Shown: one piece after another, positions 56,101 to 64,000 of the stretch
Layout of the letters: every line of letters begins with the position of its first letter
Numbering within the stretch: position 1 is the stretch's first letter
NCBI RefSeq assembly: GCF_011806455.1
Contig: NZ_JAATOT010000001.1
Coordinates: forward strand, 558,001-622,000
Source of the DNA: Celeribacter sp. HF31
GTDB lineage: Bacteria > Pseudomonadota > Alphaproteobacteria > Rhodobacterales > Rhodobacteraceae
DNA length: 64,000 nt
Direction: 5' to 3'
The notes under the pieces: model-generated
Seen by the model: the letters and a program-made list of their open reading frames with translations, nothing else
The model's database searches: none
What the model was told of the DNA's origin: nothing
Made by a program: the position numbers and the translations under genes

Positions 56101-56289
56101 CTGGGTGACGGTATTGGCCACGGTTTCCGCCGAGGCACCCGGATAGGTGGCGCGCACGGAGACGGAAGGCGGCGCGATCTGCGGATATTGCGCCACGGGC
56201 AGGGTGAAGATCGACAACAGGCCGACCCCCATGATCAGGATGGAAATCACCCAGGCAAAGACCGGGCGGTCGATGAAAAAACGAGCCAT
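53182..56289 (-). CDS. RND multidrug efflux permease (HAE1, AcrB-like)
   Basis: The protein has 1035 residues and twelve membrane helices with two large periplasmic loops. FFIDRPVFAWVISILIMGVG is the N-terminal helix; LLVDDAIVVVENVERIMEEEG has the two Asp of the helix 4 proton relay; GLTGKNAILIVEFA is in the second half. It pumps hydrophobic or cationic compounds out with the adaptor and an outer-membrane channel that is not in this window. It starts 20 bases after the adaptor stop. Confidence 0.94.
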   Translation of the reverse strand: MARFFIDRPVFAWVISILIMGVGLLSIFTLPVAQYPQIAPPSVSVRATYPGASAETVANTVTQIIEQQMTGLDGMRYMSSSSTSSGSAQITLTFETGTDPDIAQVQVQNKLSQATALLPDAVQRQGVTVEKSSAGFLMVIGVISEDGSMDQADLSDYLNSNLVDAFSRIEGVGGTQVFGAKYAMRIWLDPSKLAAFDMTPTDVTGAISGYNAQISAGSFGSLPSPDGQAFTATLTAQSLLETPEDFRNIILRSEQNGGLVLLDDVARVEVGAENYMTIAEFNGKPASGMAIQLAPGANALDTSHRVREKIEDYAQYFPEGMTYVIPYDTTPFIEISIHEVQKTLIEAIVLVFFVMLLFLQNLRATLIPTLAVPVVILGTFAILAAFGFTINVLTMLAMVLAIGLLVDDAIVVVENVERIMEEEGLGPREATKKSMGQITGALVGIALVLSAVFVPMAFFGGSTGVIYRQFSITIVSAMMLSVLVALTLTPALCATILRGKDAHHASRGPFGWFNKAFDKISGGYGGTVGYIIRRPLRMVAVYALMGGGIVWLFMQTPTGFLPDEDQGIMMALVQGPSGSTVENTQAATDQIRDYFLSAESDNVDSVFSVVGFSFSGVGQNNGLAFVRLKDWEERPEAQQSVQAMAGRAFPAMMGIQEAMAFPIVPPAVIELGNVSGFDFYIQAPAGQSHEQLLEARNMLLGMATQSPLIASVRPSGQEDATQFKLDIDWRAAGAMGVNPSEVGNTLSIAMAGSYVNDFNDQGRTKRVYVQGEPDSRATPSDLQKWRVRNSSGELVPFSNFTSERWIYGPQGLNRYNGTPSMQIQGSPAPGVSTGEAMAEIESLVAQIPGNFAVAWTGLSLEERESGSQAPMLYMLSLAAIFFCLAALYESWAIPFSVMLAMPVGILGTLFTAWHFGFQNGVFFQVGLLTVIGLTGKNAILIVEFAREQVEAGTPLLEAVLTAAKQRFRPIIMTSMAFSLGVVPLVLSTGAGAGGRMAVGAAVLGGTITGTVLGILFVPLFFVIIFKIFGGKKKAA

Positions 56290-56309
56290 ATAATCAGGTC
56301 CTTATCGGG

Positions 56310-57476
56310 TTATTCGCTGGCTTCGGGCGCAGCAGGCGCCTCTGCACTTTGGTCTTGCGGGGCCACGGTGGCGCCCGGAGCGGCTTTTTGCAGACCGGCC
56401 ACGATCACCCGGTCGCCTGCGGCCACACCGCCGGTGACCACCCAATTCGCGCCCTGATCGCTCACCACGTCCAGAATGCGCTGTTCGACCACGTTCTCGG
56501 CATTCACCACCAAGGCCATCGGACGGCCGCGACGATCGCGGCTGACGGCCTCTTGCGGCACGAGCACGGCATTGGGCACCACGCCCTGGGGCATCTCGAC
56601 CTGCACATACATGCCCGGAAGCAGGAAATGATCCGGGTTCGGGAAGGACAGGCGCAGAACGGTCGTGCCGGTGTCCTCGTTCACATAGGGCTCAGCGGCG
56701 GACAACTCGCCACTATACTCATAGCTCAACCCATCGGAGAGCGTCAGTGTCACGCTTTGATCAAAGTCCTCAACCGTCTCCGCCTCCGAGCCGTTGCGGC
56801 GCCACCGCAGGATGTCTGCGGCCGCCTGGGTCACGTCGACATAGATCGGATCGAGCGCGCGGATCGTGGTCAGGGCATTGGCCTGACCGGCGGTCACCAG
56901 CGCACCCTGGGTGATCTCGCTGAACCCCGTGACCCCGGAAATCGGCGCACGAATTTCCGTGCGGTCCAGGTCAATCTCGGCAGAGAGAAGATTGGCTTCG
57001 GCCACTTTCACTGCGGCTGCGGCGGAGTCGCGCGCGGCGATGGCGCTGTCGAGGTTCTGCTGGGCCACCACGTTGCGGGTGCGCAGTTCCTCTTGGCGGT
57101 TGTATTCGATCTCCGCCGATTTCAGTGCGGCTTCGGCTTGGGCGAGGCTGGCTTCGGCGACGGCTTTTTGTGCCTCATAGGTGGCGGCGTCGATCTGATA
57201 GAGCGGATCGCCCTCGGAGACCGTGCTGCCTTCCTGGAACAGGCGCGATTGGATGATGCCGCTGACCTGCGGGCGCACTTCGGCGGCGGAGGAGGCGGCA
57301 ACACGCCCCGGCAGTGGCGCGGAGAGGGTCACGTCTTTGGCCTCCAGCGTCACGACGGTCACCGGCGTCGGGGGCGGGCCGTCCTGAGCCAGCGCCGGAG
57401 CGGCCAGTGCGAGGGCCTGCGTGAGGGCAAGAACGGGCAGGGCCCGGCGCAGAGAGGGGGAAAAACGGCTGTGCAT
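56310..57476 (-). CDS. RND efflux periplasmic adaptor (membrane fusion protein)
   Basis: The protein has 388 residues. A signal peptide (ALALAAPALAQDG) is followed by a lipoyl/barrel-sandwich half (LPGRVAASSAAEVRPQVSGI), an alpha hairpin (about 95-165), and a beta-barrel domain. It joins the pump to the outer-membrane factor. The signal lacks a lipobox Cys, so it should be a soluble or peripheral adaptor. The ATG at 57476 has GGAG 7 bases upstream; the ATG at 57497 is less likely. Confidence 0.92.
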   Translation of the reverse strand: MHSRFSPSLRRALPVLALTQALALAAPALAQDGPPPTPVTVVTLEAKDVTLSAPLPGRVAASSAAEVRPQVSGIIQSRLFQEGSTVSEGDPLYQIDAATYEAQKAVAEASLAQAEAALKSAEIEYNRQEELRTRNVVAQQNLDSAIAARDSAAAAVKVAEANLLSAEIDLDRTEIRAPISGVTGFSEITQGALVTAGQANALTTIRALDPIYVDVTQAAADILRWRRNGSEAETVEDFDQSVTLTLSDGLSYEYSGELSAAEPYVNEDTGTTVLRLSFPNPDHFLLPGMYVQVEMPQGVVPNAVLVPQEAVSRDRRGRPMALVVNAENVVEQRILDVVSDQGANWVVTGGVAAGDRVIVAGLQKAAPGATVAPQDQSAEAPAAPEASE

Positions 57477-57552
57477 GAGGGTCTCCGAGGAAAACATCCC
57501 GGCCTTTGCGAGACCGGGGAAGGGAAGCAGGCGCAGGGGCCAGCGAATTCTA

Positions 57553-57570
57553 TGACATTTTTGTATGTCA
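57553..57570. promoter_or_regulatory. Palindrome, candidate TetR operator
   Basis: TGACAT and ATGTCA flank 6 bases in the gap between the adaptor gene and the divergent TetR gene. A further perfect 10-bp palindrome TCACATGTGA lies at 57579-57588. Either could be the binding site for the TetR protein. Confidence 0.5.
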
Positions 57571-57697
57571 AACGTGCGTCACATGTGATTTTACGAGTTG
57601 TGCTTGAATTTCGATTAAAGAAACCCGATAGTTTTGTAAAGCGGTGCCGCCGGTTGTGGCTGTGCGCCACCGCTCAATGGGGTGTGGGGAGGTGCAG

Positions 57698-58393
57698 ATG
57701 ACAAAAAAACAGGCAAATGACGCGCCTTGCGATCACGCGCCCGCCGCGCGGCGGCGCGGGCGTCCGGTGCAAATGGATATGGCCGCGCGCGAAGAGCGCA
57801 TTGTCGAGGCCGCGAGTTCACTGTTGACCGAGGGCGGGTTCGACCATGTCACCATGGCGGCCATCGCGCGGCGTGCGGGCATGTCGAAACGCACGCTTTA
57901 TGAGCATTTCGAAAGCCACGAAGCCCTGTTGGGGAGTGTCATTTCGCGCATGGGGGAGCGGATTTTTCGCCCGCTACGCCCCGAGGATGAAGGGCGCTCG
58001 CTGACGGAGCGCTTGCAGATTTTGCTGACCCTGAACAAGCCGCCGGGGGCCGAGAAGAGCAAGCTGGAATTCCTGCGGACCCTGATTGCACGGGCGCAGA
58101 CCTATCCGACGCTGTCGCGACAATTGCTTGAAAACGGACGCGGGCGGTTGATCGGCCATGTCTCCGAAGAGCTGGCCCGCGCAAGCCGGGCTGGCGAGAT
58201 CGAACTTGCGCCCGACGCTGCCGCGCTTGCCGCGGAAATGTTGGTGAATTTGACCTTCGAGGATCCGGTGCCGCGGCTGTTGCTGTGTGTCGAGTGCGAT
58301 CCCTCGCCGGAAGAAATGGTGCGCCGCCGCGATCTGGCGATTTCGCTGTTTCTTCACGGCTGCGGTGCGAAAAACTTGGGCGCGTCTGACTGA
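57698..58393 (+). CDS. TetR-family regulator of the RND pump
   Basis: The protein has 231 residues. The N-terminal helix-turn-helix is IVEAASSLLTEGGFDHVTMA and IARRAGMSKRTLYEHFESHEAL, the standard TetR pattern, with an AcrR-like C-terminal ligand-binding domain. It should repress the divergent adaptor-permease operon and release it on binding a pump substrate. GGGAGG lies before the ATG at 57698, so the longer open frame is not used. Confidence 0.9.
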   Translation: MTKKQANDAPCDHAPAARRRGRPVQMDMAAREERIVEAASSLLTEGGFDHVTMAAIARRAGMSKRTLYEHFESHEALLGSVISRMGERIFRPLRPEDEGRSLTERLQILLTLNKPPGAEKSKLEFLRTLIARAQTYPTLSRQLLENGRGRLIGHVSEELARASRAGEIELAPDAAALAAEMLVNLTFEDPVPRLLLCVECDPSPEEMVRRRDLAISLFLHGCGAKNLGASD

Positions 58394-58498
58394 AAATGAG
58401 GCAGGCGGGGCTGCGTGTCGGCCCATCTGTCGAAATCGCGGGCCTTTGCCGTCGCGCGCGGTAAGGTCTCGGGACGGACGACAGAGACGAGACATGAC

Positions 58499-59881
58499 AT
58501 GAGCGCCTATTCCTGCACGCTTGGCGGCGAAAACTTTCGGTTCAAAACCCTCGCGGAGGTCATGGCCAAGGCCACGCCCGCGCGCTCCGGCGATGCGCTG
58601 GCCGGGCTGATGGCCGAGAGCGATGTGGAACGCGTCGCTGCCCAGATGGTGCTGGCCGATCTGCCGCTTAAGGTCTTTCTCGAAGAGCTTTTGATCCCCT
58701 ATAACAGTGACGAGGTCACGCGGCTGATCGTCGACAGTCATGACGCGGCGGCCTTCGCGCCGGTGTCGCATATGACCGTCGGTCAGTTCCGCGATTGGCT
58801 CCTGTCAGATGCCGCCACGCCCGCCGCACTCGCCGCACTTGCGCCGGGGCTGATGCCGGAAATGGCCGCCGCTGTCTCAAAACTCATGCGCAACCGCGAT
58901 CTCATCGCTGTGGCCCGCAAAATCACCGTCGTGACGGCATTTCGAACCACGCTGGGCCTTGAGGGCCGCATCGGCTCGCGTCTTCAGCCAAACCACCCGG
59001 CGGATGACCTGAAGGGCATCGTCGCCTCCACCCTCGACGGGCTGTCCTATGCGGTGGGTGACGCGGTGATCGGCATCAACCCGGCGACCGACAATATCCC
59101 GACCGCGATGACGCTTTTGTCGATGTTGGACGACCTGCGTGCGCGCTACGACATCCCGACGCAAAGCTGTGTCTTGACCCATGTCACCAACTCGATCGAG
59201 ATCATCGAGCGCGGTGCGCCTTTGGATTTGGTGTTCCAATCCGTCGCGGGAACGCAGGCTGCGAATGAGGGCTTTGGCGTGACGCTTGCGATGCTCAAAG
59301 AGGCCCATGAGGCCGCGCTGTCGCTGGGTCGCGGCACGGTCGGGCAAAACGTGATGTATTTCGAAACCGGGCAGGGCAGCGCACTTTCCGCTGACGCGCA
59401 TCATGGCATTGACCAGCAGACGCTGGAGGCCCGCGCCTATGCCGTCTGCCGCGCCTATGATCCGCTCATTGTGAACACCGTGGTGGGGTTCATCGGGCCG
59501 GAGTACCTCTATGACGGCAAAGAGATCATCCGTGCGGGGCTGGAGGATGTGTTCTGTGGCAAACTCCTCGGTCTGCCAATGGGGTGCGACGTCTGTTACA
59601 CGAACCACGCCGAGGCCGATCAGAACGACATGGATGTGCTGATGACGCTTCTGGCCAATGCCCGCGCGCAGTTCCTGATCGGGGTGCCGGGCGCCGATGA
59701 CATCATGCTGAATTACCAAAGCCTCTCGTTCCACGACATCGCTTATCTGCGCAATGCGTTGGGGCTCAAGGCGGCGCCGGAGTTTGAGGCGTGGTTGGAG
59801 GTCATGGGATTGGTGAACGAGAGCGGCCATCTGTTGCAAAGCGATCTCGGTGCGCAGCGGCTTTTGGAGGCGGCGCAATGA
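58499..59881 (+). CDS. eutB: Ethanolamine ammonia-lyase large subunit EutB
   Basis: The protein has 460 residues. It shows the EutB core: ETGQGSALSADAHHGIDQQT, FIGPEYLYDGKEIIRAGLED, FCGKLLGLPMGCDVCYTNHA and VPGADDIMLNYQSLSFHDIA. With EutC and adenosylcobalamin it splits ethanolamine into acetaldehyde and ammonia. The start at 58499 gives the normal family N-terminus; the longer open frame from 58415 has no family match. It overlaps eutC by 4 bases. Confidence 0.95.
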   Translation: MSAYSCTLGGENFRFKTLAEVMAKATPARSGDALAGLMAESDVERVAAQMVLADLPLKVFLEELLIPYNSDEVTRLIVDSHDAAAFAPVSHMTVGQFRDWLLSDAATPAALAALAPGLMPEMAAAVSKLMRNRDLIAVARKITVVTAFRTTLGLEGRIGSRLQPNHPADDLKGIVASTLDGLSYAVGDAVIGINPATDNIPTAMTLLSMLDDLRARYDIPTQSCVLTHVTNSIEIIERGAPLDLVFQSVAGTQAANEGFGVTLAMLKEAHEAALSLGRGTVGQNVMYFETGQGSALSADAHHGIDQQTLEARAYAVCRAYDPLIVNTVVGFIGPEYLYDGKEIIRAGLEDVFCGKLLGLPMGCDVCYTNHAEADQNDMDVLMTLLANARAQFLIGVPGADDIMLNYQSLSFHDIAYLRNALGLKAAPEFEAWLEVMGLVNESGHLLQSDLGAQRLLEAAQ

Positions 59882-60639
59882 GTGATGTCGTCAAAGACCC
59901 ATGGGCCAAGCTGCGCGACGTAACGCCCGCCCGCATCGGCCTTGGTCGCAACGGCGCCGGGCTGCCGACAGGGGCCAATCTCGAGTTCCAATTTGCCCAT
60001 GCCCGTGCCCGCGATGCGGTGCATTCGGCATTGGATGTGGCGGCTTTGGAGGCAGAGCTTGCGCCCTTCGAGGTGATCCGTGTCACCTCCGCAGCTATGG
60101 ATCGTGCGAGTTACCTGCGCCGTCCCGATTTGGGGAGGAAACTGGGGGCGGGTGAGGCAGAAAAACTGAACGCCAGACCGCCCTGCGACGTGGCCTTCGT
60201 CATCGCCGACGGCCTGTCCTCGGCGGCGGTGCAGGCCCATGCGGCGGCTGTCGTGCACGCCGCCTCCGAGAAACTCGACGGTCTTACCCTTGGCCCTGTC
60301 ACCATCGCCACCCAGGCCCGTGTCGCCATCGGGGACGAGATCGGCGCGGCTTTGGGGGCGCGTCTCGTGGTGCTTTTGGTGGGTGAACGGCCCGGCCTCA
60401 CAGTGGCCGACAGCCTTGGCGCTTACCTGACTTACGCGCCCACTCCTGGCACAAAAGACAGCCAGCGCAACTGCCTGTCGAACATCCACGGCAAAGGCGG
60501 GATGAGCTATGGTCAAGCCGCCGCCAAGATCGCCTGGCTCACCCGCGCAGCGCTCGAACGCGGGGTGACCGGCACCGGTCTCAAGGAGGAAAGCGGGTCG
60601 CTGGAAATAGAAAATGCCCCGCTGATCGACGGGGCATAA
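59878..60639 (+). CDS. eutC: Ethanolamine ammonia-lyase small subunit EutC
   Basis: The protein has 253 residues. WAKLRDVTPARIGLGRNGAG, LEFQFAHARARDAVH, FVIADGLSSAAVQAHA and NCLSNIHGKGGMSYGQAAAK are EutC features; the GLGR and SNIHG regions contact B12. It completes the lyase. The ATG shares bases with the eutB stop. The longer frame before it is rejected. Confidence 0.95.
   Translation: MSDVVKDPWAKLRDVTPARIGLGRNGAGLPTGANLEFQFAHARARDAVHSALDVAALEAELAPFEVIRVTSAAMDRASYLRRPDLGRKLGAGEAEKLNARPPCDVAFVIADGLSSAAVQAHAAAVVHAASEKLDGLTLGPVTIATQARVAIGDEIGAALGARLVVLLVGERPGLTVADSLGAYLTYAPTPGTKDSQRNCLSNIHGKGGMSYGQAAAKIAWLTRAALERGVTGTGLKEESGSLEIENAPLIDGA
60614..60637 (+). terminator. Hairpin at the end of eutC
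   Basis: ATGCCCCG (60614-60621) and CGGGGCAT (60630-60637) form a perfect stem that overlaps the last codons of eutC. It is followed by A/T-rich sequence but no true T run. Confidence 0.4.
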
Positions 60640-60670
60640 TCCATATTTATCAAACTATTGCGTGGGTGTC

Positions 60671-62044
60671 TTACATCGCCGCCGCAACGGTCGTCAGGCC
60701 ATTGTCCACCGCGTCCAGAATGCGGTCGATGTCGTCGGCTTTCGAGATTAGCGCCGGCGAGAAGCACAGCGTGTTGTTAAAGCCCGGCACCGAGCGGTTG
60801 GTCGCGCCGATGATCACGCCCTGCTTGTCGCATTCGGCCACGACCGCCTGCACCAGCTTTTCGTTCAGAGGCTCTTTCGTCTCGCGATCCGCCACCAATT
60901 CGGCGCCACAGAACAGGCCAAGCCCGCGGGTGTTGCCGATCAGCGCATGCTTGTCCATCAGCGCGGCCAAACCGTCCTGAAGCCGCTGGCCCATCACCTT
61001 GGTGTTGTCCAAAAGGCCCTCTTCCTCGATGATCGCCACGTTCTCGATCGCCGCCGCAGGCCCGCCGGTGCAGCCGCCAAAGGTGGAGATGTCGCGGAAG
61101 TAGTTCAGCGGGTCTTCGGCGTTGTCCTTGAACATGCCGAACACCTCGTCGGTGGTCAGCATCACGGCGATGGCGGCATAGCCCGAGGCGACGCCTTTCG
61201 CGGTGGTGACGAAATCCGGTTTGATGCCGTAGTTCTGATAGCCGAACCACTCGCCCGTGCGCCCCATGCCACAGACGACCTCGTCGATGTGCAGCAGGAT
61301 GTCGTATTTTTTGCAGATCTCCTGCACCTTCTCCCAATAGCCTTTGGGCGGCGTGATGACACCACCTCCCGCCGTCACCGGCTCAAGGCAGAGCGCGCCC
61401 ACGGTGTCGGGGCCTTCGCGCAGGATCACCTCTTCGATGGCCTCAGCGGCGCGTTCGCCGTAATTCTCGACGTCCCATTGTTTGCGATACTCAAGGCAAT
61501 GCGGCACCTCGACGAAATCCGGCACAAAGGGGCCGTAATGCGTCGCGCGTTGTTTCTGACCGCAGGCGGACAGAGTGGCCACGGTGGTGCCGTGGTAATC
61601 GCGGTCGCGGTAGAGGATTTTCGACTTCTTGCCGCCGTAGCGTTGCGCAGAAATCTGACGGACCATTTTAAAAGCCTTTTCATTGGCTTCCGAGCCGGAG
61701 TTGCAGTAATACATGCGCGACAGACCCGGCGTTTTCGCGGTCAGAATCTCGGCAAATTTCGCGCCGGGAACGGAGCCCGCAGAGCCCGCGAAATAGTTCA
61801 TCTTGATCAGCTGATCGCGCACCGCATTGGCGATCCGCTCGCGGCCATAGCCGACGTTCACGGTCCAGACACCGCCGGAGACCGCATCCAGAAATTCGCG
61901 CCCGTTCTGGTCCCAAACCGACATGCCTTTGCCCTCGACAATGATCCGCGGATCACGGCTGTCCAGAAGCTGGTGCTGGAACATATGGTGCCAGACGTGG
62001 GCGCGGTCGGCCTCGACGATGGCGGAGAGATCATTGTCATGCAT
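60671..62044 (-). CDS. tpa: Class III aminotransferase, taurine-pyruvate type
   Basis: The protein has 457 residues. VEADRAHVWHHMFQH, NSGSEANEKAFKMVRQI, KSKILYRDRDYHGTTVATLS, LHIDEVVCGMGRTGEWF and DFVTTAKGVASGYAAI (Lys for the cofactor) fit the fold-type I class III enzymes, and the pattern is most like taurine-pyruvate aminotransferase. It would convert taurine or a similar amine plus pyruvate into sulfoacetaldehyde and alanine. No xsc or tau genes are visible nearby, so a related omega-amine donor is possible. It is divergent from the aldehyde dehydrogenase and convergent with eutC. Confidence 0.75.
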   Translation of the reverse strand: MHDNDLSAIVEADRAHVWHHMFQHQLLDSRDPRIIVEGKGMSVWDQNGREFLDAVSGGVWTVNVGYGRERIANAVRDQLIKMNYFAGSAGSVPGAKFAEILTAKTPGLSRMYYCNSGSEANEKAFKMVRQISAQRYGGKKSKILYRDRDYHGTTVATLSACGQKQRATHYGPFVPDFVEVPHCLEYRKQWDVENYGERAAEAIEEVILREGPDTVGALCLEPVTAGGGVITPPKGYWEKVQEICKKYDILLHIDEVVCGMGRTGEWFGYQNYGIKPDFVTTAKGVASGYAAIAVMLTTDEVFGMFKDNAEDPLNYFRDISTFGGCTGGPAAAIENVAIIEEEGLLDNTKVMGQRLQDGLAALMDKHALIGNTRGLGLFCGAELVADRETKEPLNEKLVQAVVAECDKQGVIIGATNRSVPGFNNTLCFSPALISKADDIDRILDAVDNGLTTVAAAM

Positions 62045-62211
62045 TGGGGAAACTCCATTCTTGACCCGACAATCCAGTCGGGCGTGCGCGAGCGGTCATA
62101 GTCTCAGTCAAAAGCAATTATAAGGACAGATCAATGGGGCGGGCTGTCTGGACTCACTCTTTCCATTCTCTGGCACCTTTGCCGTCGCCGTTTTTGCGGC
62201 AAGGAAAGGGT

Positions 62212-63702
62212 ATGACAAAAGCATTCACCCCTCCCGCCGACGCCGTGGCCGCCATCGCCGCCTATCGCAACCTCAACCTTGTGGGTGGCGCGGGGGTGAC
62301 CGTGGACCGTGGCCTCGACGTGTTGAACCCTGCCACAGGCGCGGTTCTGGGCCAAGCGGCGGCTTCCGGTGTGGCGGAGACCGAGGCAGCGGTGGCGGCA
62401 GCGAAAGCGGCGGGTTCGGGTTGGGCCGCCATGCCAGCGCGCGAACGCGGCAAGGCGGTGGCCGCAGGTGGACGTGCCCTGTTGGAGCATTTCGAAATCG
62501 TGGCGCAGGTTCTGGCCCGCGAGACCGGAAAAGCGATCCGCACCGAGTGCAGGGGCGAGGTGAAGACCGCCGCAGACATCCTTGAATTCTATGGCGGATT
62601 GGGGTCGGAGCTTAAAGGCGAAACCATCCCGTTCAACCCGCGCATGTTGACTATGACCACCCGCGAACCGCTGGGTGTGGTCGCCGCGATCGTGCCGTGG
62701 AACGTGCCTTTGGTCCTGATGATGCTGAAGATCGCGCCTGCGCTGGTGGCGGGCAACACGGTGGTGGTGAAGGCGTCCGAGGAAGCGCCTTTTGCCACCT
62801 ATCTGGCCGCAGACATTCTGATGCAATTCCTGCCCGATGGCGTTTTGAACGTGATCAACGGCACTGGCGCCGACTGTGGCGCGGCGCTCACGGCGCATGC
62901 GGATGTCGCTAAGATCACCTTCACCGGCTCGGAGGCCGTGGGCGAAACCGTCTACAAAGCGGGGGCCGCGCGCATCGTGCCGGTGTCCTTGGAATTGGGC
63001 GGCAAATCCCCGATGATCGTCTGCGACGACGCCAATCTGGACAAGGCGGTGGCGGGCGCCATCTCTGGCATGCGCTTCACGCGGCAGGGGCAAAGCTGCA
63101 CGGCGTCCTCGCGGATTTATGTGCATGAGAGCCTCTATGACGCCTTCCTCGCGGCGTTGATCGAGGCGTTGAACGCGCTCAAAATTGGCGACCCGCTGGA
63201 TGAGGCCACAGACATCGGCACGATCATCAACGCCAAACAGGCCGCCGTGGTCGCGGGCTATGTGGCGCAAGCCGAGGGCACAGAAGGCGCGCGTGTGATC
63301 CGCTGTGGTCAATTGCCCGAAGGCGCCAATCTGACCCCCGATCTCTTTGCTCTGCCGACGCTGTTGCTCGACCTGCCCGAAGATCATCCTTGCGTGCAAA
63401 ACGAGATTTTCGGCCCCGTCGCCGTGATCCAGAAATGGTCCGATTATGACGATGTGATCGCGAAAGCCAATGACAGCCGCTACGGGCTGGCCGCCACCGT
63501 CTGGACCGAAAACCTGTCCCGCGCTTTGGATGCCACGTCGCGGCTCAACGCGGGCTATGTGCAGGTGAACCAGAACCTGACGATCCAGCCCAACGTCTCC
63601 TACGGCGGTTTCGGGCGGTCGGGGCTGGGCAAGGAGGCGTCTCTGGAGGCGATGCTCGCGCATTTCACGCGCTCGAAGACGATTGTTATTGCGATGGATT
63701 GA
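62212..63702 (+). CDS. NAD(P)-dependent aldehyde dehydrogenase
   Basis: The protein has 496 residues. VVAAIVPWNVPLVLMMLKIA contains the catalytic Asn; LELGGKSPMIVCDDAN holds the general-base Glu and FTRQGQSCTASSRIYV the catalytic Cys. It should oxidise an aldehyde to an acid; acetaldehyde from EutBC is a natural candidate, as is an aldehyde from the neighbouring aminotransferase. AAGGAAAGGG precedes the ATG at 62212; the longer frame from 62134 is rejected. Substrate is not proven. Confidence 0.9.
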   Translation: MTKAFTPPADAVAAIAAYRNLNLVGGAGVTVDRGLDVLNPATGAVLGQAAASGVAETEAAVAAAKAAGSGWAAMPARERGKAVAAGGRALLEHFEIVAQVLARETGKAIRTECRGEVKTAADILEFYGGLGSELKGETIPFNPRMLTMTTREPLGVVAAIVPWNVPLVLMMLKIAPALVAGNTVVVKASEEAPFATYLAADILMQFLPDGVLNVINGTGADCGAALTAHADVAKITFTGSEAVGETVYKAGAARIVPVSLELGGKSPMIVCDDANLDKAVAGAISGMRFTRQGQSCTASSRIYVHESLYDAFLAALIEALNALKIGDPLDEATDIGTIINAKQAAVVAGYVAQAEGTEGARVIRCGQLPEGANLTPDLFALPTLLLDLPEDHPCVQNEIFGPVAVIQKWSDYDDVIAKANDSRYGLAATVWTENLSRALDATSRLNAGYVQVNQNLTIQPNVSYGGFGRSGLGKEASLEAMLAHFTRSKTIVIAMD

Positions 63703-64000
63703 GGGGCGCTGAAAAGCAGGGAAAGGTTTTGAGGAAGTGGCGTAAGTCGGGCTTGCGTCCAGAGAGGACATTGGCCACGAGGGTGTGCGCCGGACCGTGG
63801 GCAGGCGCTAAAACATCTGAATGATGCGCTTTATGTTGGCAAAATCCGAAAAAGATCAGATCGTTGCGCGAGGATTGCAATGCGCCTGACCGCCGGGACG
63901 GTCCGGCGCACGCCCGGCGCCTTCGGCTTGATTCCGGGCGGTTGTGCTTCGTTTGCAGGAAAGGTTTTCCGATAGCCGTAAATCAGCTTTTCTGAGCGCC
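63703..64000. other. 298-bp region at the right edge
   Basis: No gene is supported. A GC-rich stretch of dyads (about 63890-63950) is visible. Short ORFs here have no ribosome site or family features. It may be the upstream region of a gene beyond the window. Confidence 0.4.

Noticed and set aside
58394..58498. A cobalamin riboswitch upstream of the B12-dependent eutBC genes
   Set aside because: The gap is only about 105 bases, too short, and I see no B12-box-like sequence.
63686..63880. A 64-codon minus-strand ORF near the right edge
   Set aside because: No ribosome site or family similarity, and it overlaps the end of the aldehyde dehydrogenase.

Overview
The window looks like chromosome (or a large replicon) of a high-GC alphaproteobacterium of the Rhodobacteraceae / marine Roseobacter type. 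This rests on the mixture of genes (Exo-type succinoglycan-like polysaccharide genes, a taurine-pyruvate-type aminotransferase, an Lrp-type proline regulator beside a short PutA), on Shine-Dalgarno-led compact operons with ATGA overlaps, and on a phased set of TTAA-N7-TTAA sites typical of the alphaproteobacterial regulator CtrA. The species cannot be named from the sequence alone. I see no tRNA, rRNA, CRISPR array, insertion sequence or phage gene.

Region 1 (1-21213) is an exopolysaccharide (EPS) locus. It starts with the cut 3' end of a chain-length/tyrosine-kinase-like protein and runs through a membrane-anchored PQQ-type dehydrogenase with a C-terminal cytochrome c, two Gfo/Idh/MocA oxidoreductases, seven glycosyltransferases (ExoA-, ExoO- and ExoM-like GT2 enzymes plus two GT4-like enzymes), an ExoF-type export protein, an ExoK-type GH16 glycanase, two PAPS-dependent sulfotransferases, a Wzx flippase, a small two-helix membrane protein, and an ExoY-type priming phosphoglycosyltransferase. 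The likely scheme is: ExoY primes undecaprenyl phosphate, the glycosyltransferases build the repeat, sulfotransferases may sulfate it, Wzx flips it, ExoF exports it and ExoK trims it. No Wzy polymerase is visible here. An 836-base AT-richer gap before exoY carries four TTAA blocks spaced exactly 11 bp apart.

Region 2 (21333-28777) is a tetrathionate reductase locus: the two-component pair ttrS-ttrR, then ttrB-ttrC-ttrA. Region 3 (28807-32850) is proline catabolism, with putA and a divergent Lrp-family regulator. Region 4 (32865-37042, minus strand) is a dTDP-L-rhamnose operon rmlC-rmlB-[sulfotransferase]-rmlD-rmlA, in which a third sulfotransferase is translationally coupled. An NnrU-family membrane protein follows.

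Region 5 (38162-51216) is a full glycogen operon, glgP-glgB-glgC-glgA-glgX-malQ-pgm, closed by a strong terminator. Region 6 (51277-53117) is manganese homeostasis: mntH and mntR diverge from a pair of overlapping palindromes. Region 7 (53182-58393) is an RND efflux pump with its adaptor and a divergent TetR regulator. Region 8 (58499-63702) handles small amines: ethanolamine ammonia-lyase eutB-eutC, a taurine-pyruvate-type aminotransferase, and an aldehyde dehydrogenase.

The most notable theme is sulfated polysaccharide synthesis: three sulfotransferases of different sequence type are embedded in sugar-assembly operons, and the CtrA-like sites suggest that surface polysaccharide output may be tied to the CtrA regulon.
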